From: JAQBVV01 sp965249205
GTDB taxonomy: Bacteria; Acidobacteriota; Vicinamibacteria; Vicinamibacterales; UBA2999
DNA length: 64,000 nucleotides
Direction: 5' to 3'
NCBI GenBank assembly: GCA_965249205.1
Contig: CBDFLL010000005.1
Span: 620,001 to 684,000 of the forward strand
The translations under genes were made by a program, and so were the position numbers. This document shows positions 1 through 10,279 of this stretch, one piece after another. The notes below the pieces were generated by a model. That model worked only from the letters and a program-made list of their open reading frames with translations. It was not told the DNA's origin and did not search any database. The first letter of the stretch is position 1. The number at the start of each line of letters is the position of its first letter.

Positions 1-129
1 GCGGGGGTCCGAGCCATGCTCGTTCGCTGGACGTATGCAAGACAGAGAATCCGACACGAGATACGACACGTGGCGGCGCGTACTGGAAGGCGTCCTTGCC
101 CGCCTGTCGCAAACGGCCGTTTACGACAC

Positions 130-336
130 ATGCTGATCGGCTACGCCCGCGTCTCGAGAGGAGACGGCTCCCAGTCGCTGGACCTGCCGCGCGTCGCGCT
201 GCAGGCCGCAGGCGTCGACGCCGGCCACGTCTACTACGACGTCGCGTCCGGCGTACGCGACGTCCACCGCCGCGAGAGTCCGAGGCTGGGCGACGTGGAC
301 ACGGGGGTTCTCGGCCGGGCCGCGCTGGCCTGGTAA
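130..336 (+). pseudogene. Serine resolvase N-terminal fragment
   Basis: The first 35 or so residues match the N-terminus of Tn3-type resolvases and invertases: MLIGYARVS carries the catalytic Ser, followed by LDL, ALQAAGVD and a VYYDVASGVRD stretch. After that the reading drifts into arginine-rich sequence and stops at about 68 residues, whereas family members have 180 to 200. The rest of the catalytic domain and the DNA-binding helix-turn-helix are missing, so the gene is dead. It lies at the window edge beside other remnants and marks past transposon activity in the island. Confidence is high for the family and high for truncation. Confidence 0.75.
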
Positions 337-389
337 GACGGCGGCAAACGAAGGGGGCGCCGGCTGCCGGCCGACACCGCCCCGCATCG

Positions 390-855
390 CTAGAAGCGGA
401 AACCCCAGGCGACCAGGAACGACCGGGCGGCACGGTAGTCACCGGCCGAGGTCGCTTCGCCGAAACGGTCTCTCTCGATGTAGGCGATCGGGATCCCCAG
501 CGCGTCCAGCGGCCCGTCCGCGGCAGGCCGAACGGTCGTGTTGAAGTAGACCAGTTTGTCGTTGTTGGTCAGGTTGTACCACTCGATCTTCAGCCACGGC
601 CGCAGGCTCCGCCAGATCGGTATGTCGTAGTGGAGCGACAGATCGAACCGGCCTGAGCCGTTGTAGAGCTTCGATCCGCGACCGCCTGAGTAGTACAGCG
701 TGCGCGACGACGGACCGTCGACGTAGCCCAGTTCGTCGAGTATCGCCTGCTGCTCCGGCGTCACGCGGAAGCTGCTCGACGCCAGGCTGTAGTTCTCCGC
801 CGAGTCGTACCGCCAGAAGCCGCCGATGTCGAGATCACCGAAATCACTGCTGGGT
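390..855 (-). pseudogene. TonB-dependent receptor, C-terminal beta-barrel fragment
   Basis: Read leftward from about 855, this frame begins with DFGDLDIGGFWRYDSAENY and ends in the aromatic terminus RSFLVAWGFRF, the classic last beta-strand of an outer-membrane TonB-dependent transporter. Internal barrel features include WLKIEWYNLTNN and SLHYDIPIW. Only about 155 residues remain of a protein that would normally be 900 to 1,100. The upstream part is replaced by the 3' end of the DISARM methylase gene, which runs on the same strand in a different frame; the join is near 850 to 856. No start codon or signal peptide is available, so this is a remnant created by a deletion or insertion. Confidence 0.8.
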
Positions 856-3800
856 CGCGCTCTTCTGGATCATGAAAACGGTTGTACGTCTTCGTTAAAC
901 CTTGCCCGCTGATCGCCATCAGCGCCGCTCTCTTCTTGAGATAGGCTTCCCCTGCCTTCTCAAGCCCGGAGAGCACGTCCCAATTTCGCGGAAATGGGAA
1001 TGTCTCGAAGCAATCCGACGGTGTGTACCGCAGATCGTCCTTCATCGATGACCCGAAGAAACGTGCCCACACTTCGTGAGGTCGTGACTGCAGAGCGCAG
1101 AATGCAGCATGGGTACGAAAGGGAAAGACGATTAGCGAATCCGCGTAGACCATCGGCGCGGGCACAAACGTGAACGCCGCCTGCTGACCAACCCGTGAGA
1201 CGACCAGCACACGCTCCAATCCCGAAATCGCCGCATGGAGCTCTGGTCTAGAGTTCCAGAACTTCCACCACTCGTGCACCATTCGTGGGTACTTGAGTCC
1301 GTCCTTGGCAAGTCGCTCCGGCCTGACCTGCCTTTCTACGATCGCCATGAGGTCGGGCCACCGCTCGCGGCATTCCCCTTCACCGCGCTCACCGAAATCG
1401 ATGGCGTAGCGGCAGTGCGCCTGCGTCGGGCTCGTGTTCACCTCCTCGCCACCGATATAGGGAAAGATTGCCTCTTGGTTTCTGGGATCCGCCGCGACTA
1501 GCCGGCGCATCTCCGCAAGCGGCGTAGCGACACCTCTCGTGTCCGTATCGTCGAAGGTGAAACCCATACCGAGGAGGATGCTGCCCTGGAAACTCTTACC
1601 AGCGTTCTCGGCAAGCCTAGCCGGATCATTGTGGCCACCTCGGTGGAAAAGGAAGGCGCTAATCGTCTTGACCACGCGATCATCTAGCCTCTTCGGGCCA
1701 GCGTGCGAACCCTTCACTAGATGAACTACGCTCACCACGACCGCCGCTTGGCCGGGCCACTTGACTCGTCTCTGTGCTGAGTAGATCTGGCCGCCGTGCT
1801 GGCAGATCCAACGCAACCCGCTCGAACGGGTGTCACCTTGGGCGATCGTATTCGTTGCGATGAGGCCGAATGCGCCATTTCTGCGAATCAACTCGAACGC
1901 GTGGCGAAAGAAATGCGCCACAAGGTCGGAGCCACCGCTTGAGTCCTCGTGCACGTGGAGGAGCCACTGTGAGTAGATGCTTCCTTGCGCGGCAGAGATA
2001 TTTCGGCCGCCCTGGAACGGCGGATTGCCCACGATCGCGTCGAAACCCGGTTCTTGGCGCTCAAACACCTCAGGGAACTCAACCTCCCAGTGGAAAGGCA
2101 CGAGCGGCTGGTCAGCTTCGCGCCACTCCTCGAGCCGGTCACGATGGCGCTCGGCCTCATCGTTGGCGACTACGCCCGCATACTCGGCTCGCTTTGTCTC
2201 GCGCTCCTTGGGCTTGCTACCCTCGAAGAAAGCCGCCAGCACGAGGTCGCCGAAGAGACGTACCTTTTCCAGTTCGAACCGCGCCTCGTCCCAGAGGTGC
2301 CGTCGTTCCCCGTCAGGGACGCTTTCATCCGCCTCGCGGATACGCTGGCGCAGCTCAGCGACCTTCGCCACGTGCTCGCGCACGCGCATGGTCTCGAACC
2401 CGGCCTGAAAGCGCGGCGCGTCGCCCTCCCAGTGGAAGGCCTCGCTCTCCTTGCGCGACAGCCCGACCAGCGAGTCGCCGTGACGCAACGCGTGGTCCAC
2501 GAACGTCAGCGCGTGGTCTTTCGCCAGCGTGACCAGCCAGAGCGACACTTTGGCAAGGTCCACGGCAACGGGGTTACGGTCCACACCGTAGAGGCACCGC
2601 TGTGCCACGATCCGCATGGCGAAGATGTCCTCGCGTTCGTCCTGAGGAATCGCAGGCACCTCGCCGTGGGCGTGCCACGACTCGACAAGCGCGTCGCCGA
2701 GTTGACGGCAAGCTTCCACCAGGAAGGCACCCGAACCCATCGCCGGGTCGCAGACCTTGAGGTCGAGAATCTCTTCTGGCCGGGGCGGGCGGCCGTCAAC
2801 TCGGCGGAGACGCGCAAGGATCGGCTCCAGCGTAGTACGCACGATCGGCTCAGTGAGCGTCCGCGGGGTGTAGTGCGAGCCCGAACGGCGTCGCGCCTCA
2901 CTGGGTTGCAGGACCATCGCCCCCGGCGGCACCAGATCGGGCGTAGCTGCGGCATCGATGACCGGCACGAGCGCTGCGTGCAGGTCCTCCAGTGACATGG
3001 CTGCCTTCACCGCCTTCTTCACGGTGTCTGCAAGCTTCCGGTCGGCGCGGTCCTGCAGCCACTTCTCACGCTTGGCCGCTGGCTCGGCGAGCAGCGCCTC
3101 CAGGTCCACGGCCGTTGGCGCACCCTGCTTCTTCTGTGGCTTGGTGGCCACCGAGAGGCCGATTGCGGTCTCCAGCCGGAAGCCCATCATGGTCTCGTAA
3201 ACCGACCCAATCTGCTCCACGTCGAGCGCGCGATAGGAGATCCGCTCGCCGTCGAGGATGAGGAGCTTCTCGAGCGCCCGGTAGATAGTGCCGTCAGGTA
3301 CGAGGGGCGGTTCGGTCCGTTGGTGTGTCTGGCGTGCGCCACCAGAAGGGCGACCCTCCAGGAACTTGAACCGATCCGGGTCGAAGAGGGCGCCGTGGCG
3401 CGTCGGCAAGTGCATCGTGCCCAGGTCCGCGCCGTCGTGGATCATGCGGAACAGCACGAGGAGTTGTGCCCACGCGCCGTAGCGCTGCTCCATCGTGTCG
3501 GGATACAGAGCGGCGTCCTCGCGCAGTCGCTCGTGAAGACCTGCAAGCGAGTAGTAGCGCAGGAACGTCTCGTCCTCGGGCAGCATGTCGCGCTCTTCTG
3601 CGTACAGCACGAACACCAGCCGCAGGATCACGGTCAGGAGCGCACGGTAGACCTCATCTGGGTGCTCGGCGAGTGGCTCACGCAGCAATTCCCCCTGTGA
3701 AGCATCGTGCGCGGCCTGAAAGCCCCGCAGCAACTCGTACAGCGCATGCAGGACCTGCTGAGCCAGGCGCTCGCTGACTTCGTTCTGGAACTTGCGGCTG

Positions 3801-4513
3801 TCCTCAAGTAAGGCAGGCAGGCGCTGTGTGCGCGGCAAGGACAGCAACCGCGACTCGCGTAAGAGCAGGCGCAGCGCGGTTGAGATCGGCCGGCCGGCCG
3901 TCTGGACCATGTTAGCCACACGGAAGTCGAGCCATCCCGAACTCTCACCACGCGGTGCCGAGACGAGGCGCAGCGCACGGCCACTGAAGAGCAAGCCAGC
4001 GGGGACGCCGGTCGAGCGCAATAGGCGCTCCATGCGGCCGTGGGCCGAGGCTTCAAGCTGGCCCCCCTGGCGTACGACGTGATCGAAATCCTCGCCGGGC
4101 TCAAGAACCTTGACCAGGAGCTGCCAGGCAGGTGCGCCGTCCTTTGGTTCGAGCTCGCGCACGGCGACGTCGGGACGAAGCGTCTCGCCGTAGTCGGGCA
4201 GCGGCACCTCGAGGTCTGTCGGAACAGGACTCTCTTCGGTGCCTGCGTAGCCCTTGGCCGAGAAGCTCCAGCCAAGGACGGACTCGGCAAACGCGCGGAA
4301 GTCGGGCAGGTAGGGCTCCGCCTCCCCCTTCGGGTCGAACTTGCGCTCCTGAGCGCATGCCCGAAGGAGCCGCTGGCCTTCGGCATCTCGCCTGTCGAGA
4401 ATCGCACCCGCGCGCACCAGCGCCGGCGCGGACACCACGAGGCCCGTTGGGCGGACGAAGCCCAGCCACTCCAGGTGCGCGAAGACCTCGGGGTCGAGCC
4501 TGGGGCCGGCCAT
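761..4513 (-). pseudogene. drmMI: DISARM DrmMI-like N6-adenine methyltransferase, 3'-truncated
   Basis: This is a large Eco57I-type DNA methylase. Motif I (VCDPAMGSGAFLVEAC) lies near residue 590 and the catalytic NPPF motif (IVGNPPFQGG) near residue 830. A target-recognition-like region follows, with YTPSDCFETFPFP. In class 1 DISARM this enzyme methylates host DNA so that invading DNA can be distinguished. The start ATG at 4513 shares one base with the drmD stop (TGATG), so the two genes are translationally coupled. Family members continue well past RFHDPEERDP, but here that motif is followed within a few codons by the sequence of a TonB receptor read in the wrong frame, ending at 761. The original C-terminus and the downstream drmA, drmB and drmC genes are absent. 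The N-terminus and catalytic core look intact, so residual activity is possible. Confidence 0.8.
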
Positions 4514-7500
4514 CAGTTCGTCTCCGGCCAGAGGTAGACGAGCCCGACTGGTTCGACGCGGCTGGCTCGTACTTCGTAGAACTCGCGGATGCGCTGCGGC
4601 TCCTGCTCGAGGTCGCGCTCGAACTGCTCGAGACGGGAGCGCCATGAGCGCACGTCGATCTCGAGCTGACGCCACTCGTCGTCGTCGAAGTCGCCGTAGT
4701 TCAGCGTGCGCTGCGCGAGCCTTGGCGCAGTCTTCTCGAGCTCCTCACGCACGCGGTCGCGCTGGCGCGTGAGCGTGTCCCGCAGGTCCTTCTCTTCGCG
4801 TTCGCCGCGCTTTCTGAGCTTCTCGATCGCGAGGGCAGCCAGCTCCTCGGCGCGGGGTTCGAGTTGCGGCAGCAGCTCGTCGATGTCTCGGGGGGCGGCG
4901 GCGAGAAGCTTCCGCTCAATCGCCTCGCCTGGGGCGTGGCGGCTGGACTCGCCGAGCGACCGCTCGAGGAGTTCCAGCGTCTTCGCCTCGGCTTCCCGCG
5001 CGTAGGCTGACAGTGCGGCCTTTCGCTGGGACGGCTCCACCCAGCGGGCTGCGAGCGGGACCACCTCCTCGTGGAGCCGCTCGGCTCCCCGGCCGTAGAG
5101 GGATAGGCGCCCGAGCAGAATCACCCTCGGGATCGAGTCCGCGGCCTGCGCCAGGCAGGCCCGCGAGAGGTCGTGGAGGACAAAGCCCTGCGCACGGAAG
5201 CGCGCGAGTAGGCGCTGCGCCACACGCTGCTCCAGGTGGAGATGCACCGTGTCCTCGGTAAGCACGCCCGCATCTTCGAAGACGACCGGCCGGATCGGCG
5301 CTTCGCGACGCCAGTCGGCCACCTTCTGATTCTGCCGGCGTGGTGTGCGTAGCGTGTCGAGCGTGGCCGCCCAACTGGCGTCTGCCGCTGCCCGGCCGTC
5401 GAGGGGCGGGAAGGCCCAAACCGGAGCACCATGCTCGTCGCGGCCTTCCCTGAGGCGCTCGGCGCCGAGTAGCTCCAGGGCGCAGGAAAGCGCGTCGCGG
5501 AACGGGGCCGATGCGAAACCTACCCAGGTGCGCGACGCCTCGAGCAGGCTCCGGCAGCGTTCGATCTGCTTCTGCAGCTCCTCCTGCCGTTCGCGGGCGG
5601 CCTCGAACTCCTCCTCGGTGACGCGCTTCTTCTCGGCGTCGAGATCCGCCGTTGCGATCTCGTGCGCGAGACGCTCGGCGTCACCGTGGCGGATGCCCTG
5701 CTTGAGACGTCGCTCGATGTCATCGTCGATCACCTTCGAGAGGCTGCCGAGTTCCTTCCTGATGGTCTCGGTCTTTCTGACGAGCACCTCGAGGACACGA
5801 TCCTCGATGCGCTTCGGGATGACGAAGTAGTGACAGCGCACTTCGTCTGCAGGCTGCAGCTTTCGGTCGATGCGACCGTTGCGCTGCTCGATGCGGCCCG
5901 GGTTCCAGGGCAGGTCGAAGTGGAAGAGGTCCGTGCAGTGCGCCTGGAAGTTCAGACCCTCGCGGGCGGCGTCAGTGGCCAGAAGGATCCGCAGCGGATC
6001 CTTCGCGGGATCCGTGTTGAACCGGCGCTGGATCTCCTTGCGCCGCGCACCACTGGTCAGACCGTCGATCACCTCGATGCGCTCGTCAGCGCGGTCGGTG
6101 CCTTCGATGGCCTGCTCGAGAATGTTCTTGAGGAAGCGCTTCGTGCCTTCCCTGTTCTCGGTGAAAATCAGCACGCGGCGCTCGTTCCACTTCGGGGGTG
6201 CGCCCTTAACTGGCCTGCCGAACGTGGGGAGGTCCGGGCACAGATTGGCGCGAATCCAGTCGATGAGGTGCCGCGCCTTCGCGTCCGGGAGGTGACGTGT
6301 CTCCTCGGCGATTTCCTGCATCCGATCGAGGATCGTCTGCTCCCGGCGCCACAGCGCCTCAGCCGCCGTGTCCCGCGGTGACTCGGCCTCGGCCGCGGCG
6401 GTCACTGCCTCCACGGCCGCATTCTCTTCGGCTTCCTGAGTCTCGGGGTCTAACTCGCTGCGCTCGTCGTCGGCGTCAGGGGCTGAGGTGAAGAGCTCAC
6501 CTTCCTGGTCGGCATCTTTGACCGACGTAGCGGCGGACCCCTGCACCCGCTGCCACTGCCGTGTCACCGTGGCCCGGTGCACCTTGAGGCTGCGCGCGAA
6601 GGCTTCGATCGACGAGAGCAGGCGCTGCTGCAGGCCGACAACGAGCAAGCCCGCTGCCGCCTGTGCGCGACGGGACGTGCTGGCGAACCGCTCCGCGCGC
6701 GCGCTGCGATACTCGTCGAGCAGACGTGACAGCTCCAGCTCGGCCGCGTTATCGGGGATGTCGTTGATGGCCACACGTTCCACGATGCGCCTTGGAAACC
6801 CGCCCTGGACCTCGCGGATGTCCTCTTTGAGGCGGCGCACCATCACGTCTTCCAGCGCCTTCTTGCCGCGCACCTTGACCCCGCGTGTGAAGCGGTAGGG
6901 GTCCAGCAGCTCGAGCAGCGTCGAGAAGCTGTTCGAGTGCCCGTTGTGGGGCGTGGCTGAAAGGAACAGCCGGTGCTCGAAGCGCCCGGTGAGGTCGCGG
7001 ACGGCCCTCGTGAATTTCGTCTCGATTCCGTACCGCCCGCCGCTCGAGGGTGCGGCGTGGTGCGCCTCGTCGAGGATCAGGAGGCTGCCCGGCAACATCG
7101 GGCCGAGCCATTCCCGCATGGGATCCGCGTAGATCGGGTCGATCAGCAGGTTGTGTGACACCAGGAAGCGGCTGTGCGTGCGCCACGGGTTCACCCCGAA
7201 GCCACGCTCCCGCCGCATCCTCGTCAGGTAGGCGCGGTCGAGGATTTCGAACACGAGGCCAAAGCGCTCCTCGAGCTCGGCCTTCCACTGCTCGAGCACC
7301 GAGGGTGGGGCTGCGACGACGATGGTCTTGGCCTTCTTGCGCAGGAGCAGCTCACGCGCGATGAGGCCCGCCTCGATTGTCTTGCCGAGGCCCGTGTCAT
7401 CGGCGATGAAGAGATTGACGCGCGGCAACCGGAGCGCTTTGCGCAGCGGCTCCATCTGGTAAGCATCGATCTTGATGCCCGCACGAAACGGGGCTTGGAA

Positions 7501-7830
7501 CAGGCTCGGGTCCGTGGCCGTGATGCAGTTCCACCGGAGGGTGTGCAGAAATGCCGCGAAATACCGCGGCGGGTCAAACCCTTTGGCCGCGAGGTCCTGC
7601 CAACGCTCGTCCTCAAGGATCCGCCGGTCGAGCTCGTAGTCCCAGAACACCTCGAGCGACTGGCCCTGGTTGTCGTCGGCGGCGCAGGCGAGGCGAACCC
7701 GAGCCGACTGGCCGGGGGCGGAAGGCTCGATGACGTCCTCGACCAGCCAACGCCGCGACCGCACCTGGACCAGTTCGCCCAGCCTGGGGGCCCGCTCCGG
7801 CAATACCTGTACGTTCGCGCCTGATCCCAT
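4513..7830 (-). CDS. drmD: DISARM SNF2-like helicase DrmD
   Basis: This protein of about 1,105 residues is a superfamily 2 SNF2-type ATPase. Walker A (DDTGLGKTIEAGL) lies near residue 150, the DEAH box (LILDEAHHAA) near 257, and motif III SATPHNG just after it. The helicase C-domain carries ATDAAREGLNFQ and QRNGRIDR at about 620 to 680. A long charged, probably coiled-coil C-terminal half follows. The N-terminal part (ITATDPSLFQAPFRAG) matches what I know of DrmD from class 1 DISARM phage-defence systems, and the next gene is the matching drmMI methylase. I chose the ATG at 7830; a GTG at 7839 is also possible. The gene looks full length, but its partners are broken or missing, so defence activity is doubtful. 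Confidence 0.85.
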   Translation of the reverse strand: MGSGANVQVLPERAPRLGELVQVRSRRWLVEDVIEPSAPGQSARVRLACAADDNQGQSLEVFWDYELDRRILEDERWQDLAAKGFDPPRYFAAFLHTLRWNCITATDPSLFQAPFRAGIKIDAYQMEPLRKALRLPRVNLFIADDTGLGKTIEAGLIARELLLRKKAKTIVVAAPPSVLEQWKAELEERFGLVFEILDRAYLTRMRRERGFGVNPWRTHSRFLVSHNLLIDPIYADPMREWLGPMLPGSLLILDEAHHAAPSSGGRYGIETKFTRAVRDLTGRFEHRLFLSATPHNGHSNSFSTLLELLDPYRFTRGVKVRGKKALEDVMVRRLKEDIREVQGGFPRRIVERVAINDIPDNAAELELSRLLDEYRSARAERFASTSRRAQAAAGLLVVGLQQRLLSSIEAFARSLKVHRATVTRQWQRVQGSAATSVKDADQEGELFTSAPDADDERSELDPETQEAEENAAVEAVTAAAEAESPRDTAAEALWRREQTILDRMQEIAEETRHLPDAKARHLIDWIRANLCPDLPTFGRPVKGAPPKWNERRVLIFTENREGTKRFLKNILEQAIEGTDRADERIEVIDGLTSGARRKEIQRRFNTDPAKDPLRILLATDAAREGLNFQAHCTDLFHFDLPWNPGRIEQRNGRIDRKLQPADEVRCHYFVIPKRIEDRVLEVLVRKTETIRKELGSLSKVIDDDIERRLKQGIRHGDAERLAHEIATADLDAEKKRVTEEEFEAARERQEELQKQIERCRSLLEASRTWVGFASAPFRDALSCALELLGAERLREGRDEHGAPVWAFPPLDGRAAADASWAATLDTLRTPRRQNQKVADWRREAPIRPVVFEDAGVLTEDTVHLHLEQRVAQRLLARFRAQGFVLHDLSRACLAQAADSIPRVILLGRLSLYGRGAERLHEEVVPLAARWVEPSQRKAALSAYAREAEAKTLELLERSLGESSRHAPGEAIERKLLAAAPRDIDELLPQLEPRAEELAALAIEKLRKRGEREEKDLRDTLTRQRDRVREELEKTAPRLAQRTLNYGDFDDDEWRQLEIDVRSWRSRLEQFERDLEQEPQRIREFYEVRASRVEPVGLVYLWPETN

Positions 7831-7963
7831 AGATGCCACCCATTCGAGTTCGCCGAGACCAAGGAATCAAGTAGAAACGTGTTGCGGTTTCACTAGATTG
7901 AGGGTTAGAAAGGAGTGAATCGAAACGGACCGAGCCGCAGCGCCAACTGCGACCCGGCCCTGA

Positions 7964-8890
7964 CCCCGTCAACTCGACGCGCCGCAGTACAACGTCGAGG
8001 GGGCCGTCTCGTTCGAGCAGTTGCAGGCCGCGTTCGCCCGGGCGCTGCCCGAGAACGTCTACCGCCCCTCGAAGGCGCCGCCGCGGAAGCTCGCCAAACA
8101 GGCCACGGCCGACGAGAAGCAGGGTTCCCTGCAGCTTGACGGCGGCACGCTCTACTTCTACGACAAGGGCACGCTCGTGCCGGCCGGGCTGACCGGGAAG
8201 GCGCTTGCGCGGGCGAAGCTGTTCATCCCCGTCCGGGACGCCTATCAGCGGGTGCTCGACACCATGCTGGCGCGCGGCACCGACGCCGAACTGACGAAGG
8301 CGCAGCGGGAACTGAAGCGCACCTACGACGTGTTCGTGTCGAACTTCGGCCACGTCAACCTGCGCGAGAACGAGCGCGTCATCGAGCTCGACCCGAACGG
8401 GGGCCGCATCCTCGCGCTCGAGGACGTCGAGCGGGTGAAGCGCCAGAAGGGCCGGCCGGCCGAGGTCCGCGTGACCGGCCTCGCCCCGTTCTTCACGAAG
8501 CGCACGCTGGCGCCCGTTGTCGAACCGACGACCGCCGAAAACCCGGCCGACGCGCTGACGGCGAGCCTCGCCTGGAAGGGCAGCGTCGACCTCGACTACA
8601 TGCAGGGGTTGACCGGGCAGACGGCCGACGCCCTGACGACGGCGCTCGAGGGCCGCATCTTCCAGGACCCGGTCACGCAGGCGTGGATCGCCCGCGACGA
8701 ATACCTCTCCGGCGACGTCACCACGAAGCTGGCCCAGGCCGCGGCCGCGGCGCAGACCGACGGACGCTATGCCGGGAACGTCGCGGCGCTGACCAAGGTG
8801 CTGCCGCGGGAGTTTGGCCCGGAGGACTTCACGGCGCCCTTCGGCGCCACCTGGATTCCGACCGCGACCTACGAAGCGTTCAATCTATAG
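7964..8890 (+). pseudogene. Fragment of a giant DarB-like methylase/helicase (mobile-element antirestriction protein)
   Basis: The frame is open from just after a TGA at 7961 and ends with TYEAFNL and a stop. The segment contains ALEGRIFQDP, DEYLSGDVTTKLAQA and FGATWIPTATYEAF. I associate these with the region upstream of the methylase/helicase core in very large (4,000 residue or more) DarB/SNF2-methylase proteins of conjugative elements and phages. Only about 308 residues are left, without the methylase or helicase motifs and without a proper start (the nearest candidates are internal, such as the TTG at 8021). It lies head-to-head with drmD and next to an IS91 element, consistent with a stump left by rearrangement. 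The family assignment comes from memory and is moderately sure. Confidence 0.6.
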
Positions 8891-8994
8891 GAAGTACAAA
8901 AACTCATTTCCCGGCGCGACCAGGCCCGAGTCAAGCATGGTCGGCCAAGCGCCGCTCAGCCTCATCTGGCCGGGGAAGGATTGTCGAGGCTCGT

Positions 8995-9028
8995 GGCGCT
9001 CGCTCGCTGGGTGGCGGGAGCGAGCGCC
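8995..9028. repeat. Perfect 11-bp hairpin downstream of the IS91 transposase
   Basis: GGCGCTCGCTC at 8995 to 9005 is the exact reverse complement of 9018 to 9028, with a 12-nt loop. It lies about 105 bp beyond the transposase stop codon. IS91-type elements have short hairpins at their ends instead of terminal inverted repeats, so this is a candidate for one end of the element. There is no T-tract, so a rho-independent terminator is less likely. Confidence 0.4.
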
Positions 9029-9133
9029 CTGACAAGGGGCGTCAAGTCTCTGGAAGCTGGCGGATTGCGGAGACCGTTGGAGGTGCTCTCGCACGCGGGC
9101 AGCAAATCAGTTCAGATCGGCGAAGACGCCGCG

Positions 9134-10279
9134 TCAGTGCGTGGCAGGTGCCGGCGTCCCACGTGCTTTGGAGAGAGTGAGACCCGGTGGCACGCGACGA
9201 GCCCAGCGCATGCGCTGGCCATCACGGTCCACGAGCGGGTCGACGCCAAAGCATGTCTGCATCGACGTCGCCCATCGCAGCCGCCTGGGCTTTCCCAGCC
9301 GTTCCTGCCCCAGAAGTGCAAACACCGCCTCGTGTGTCTGGCTCTTCACACGAGGCGCGAGCAGACCGAAGTAACGAACGTTGTGCCGGTAGCGGTCCGG
9401 CACGTGATGGGCGAGCGTGGACAAGAACTCCGCCGGCGTGTACGTGGTCTCGACGGTGCGTTTCGAGCGCGTGTCCTTCGTTACAAATCGGATTTCTTGA
9501 CGGTTGATCGTTCGGAATCGGTGCTGTGCGATCGGGGGCCGTTTGGCATAGCGCCCTGCGTATCCCAGGAACTGCTTCTTGCTCTTGAACCGCTTGACGT
9601 CGACGTTCCACCACCGTTCGTACTGGGCAGTCAGGAGCTGCAGTAGTTCGCTGCGAGCCATGTCCGTGTCCAGGACGCCGGCCCGCGCGGCTTCCCGCAG
9701 CAAGGTGATGACGGCGTAGCGCCACATCGGCATCAGCGCCTTCCGGTCCAGTCGGGCCCTGGCGCACCATTGTGTCCCGTCCTCGCAGAGGCCGCCTTCG
9801 GACACCAGGATATGCAGATGGCAATTGAAGTTCAGGTGCCGGCCGAAGGTGTGCGGGATGACCACGATCATCATCCGGATGCCGTACTTCTGCCGCGCCC
9901 ACTGCTGCAACACCTGCGCGCCCAGCACCGGAAGGTCATGGAGGAGATGCCGGTTCCGCCGGAACAGCGGCCAGAGCACATCCGGCATGGTCAGGCAGAC
10001 GTGGGCGTAGGGGACATCTGGTAGCTCTCGCCACTGGTCGCGCTGCCAGGCGCGGGTGGCCTGATACCCGCAACTGGGGCAGGCTCGCGATTTACAGGTG
10101 TGATACACCACTCGCTCTTCGGTGTCAGACGCGAAGACCTCAGCGCCGAGGGCCTCGGTGCCGCAGTCGACGACCTTGGCGAAGGCGTCCCGTACCGCCG
10201 GACGGGTATCGTCACGATCCCATTCGTCCCGATGCATCACCAGGACGTTCCTGAGCGGTCGTGTCTTGTTCGGCGTCAT
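9134..10279 (-). CDS. tnpA: IS91-family rolling-circle transposase
   Basis: This 381-residue transposase has an N-terminal zinc-binding segment (CKSRACPSCGYQ, about residues 53 to 65). An HUH-type metal site follows (NCHLHILVSEGG, about residue 155), then the paired tyrosines of Y2 relaxase-like IS91 enzymes (FLGYAGRYAKRPP, about residue 238). It would nick and transfer single-stranded DNA in rolling-circle transposition. The start ATG at 10279 overlaps the stop of the upstream ParB-like gene (ATGA), so an earlier in-frame start is unlikely. The protein appears complete, so the element may still be active if its ends are intact. Confidence 0.9.
   Translation of the reverse strand: MTPNKTRPLRNVLVMHRDEWDRDDTRPAVRDAFAKVVDCGTEALGAEVFASDTEERVVYHTCKSRACPSCGYQATRAWQRDQWRELPDVPYAHVCLTMPDVLWPLFRRNRHLLHDLPVLGAQVLQQWARQKYGIRMMIVVIPHTFGRHLNFNCHLHILVSEGGLCEDGTQWCARARLDRKALMPMWRYAVITLLREAARAGVLDTDMARSELLQLLTAQYERWWNVDVKRFKSKKQFLGYAGRYAKRPPIAQHRFRTINRQEIRFVTKDTRSKRTVETTYTPAEFLSTLAHHVPDRYRHNVRYFGLLAPRVKSQTHEAVFALLGQERLGKPRRLRWATSMQTCFGVDPLVDRDGQRMRWARRVPPGLTLSKARGTPAPATH

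Noticed and set aside
1..129. Resolvase res site upstream of the resolvase stub
   Set aside because: A few ACGACAC repeats are visible, but no clear paired subsites could be defined.
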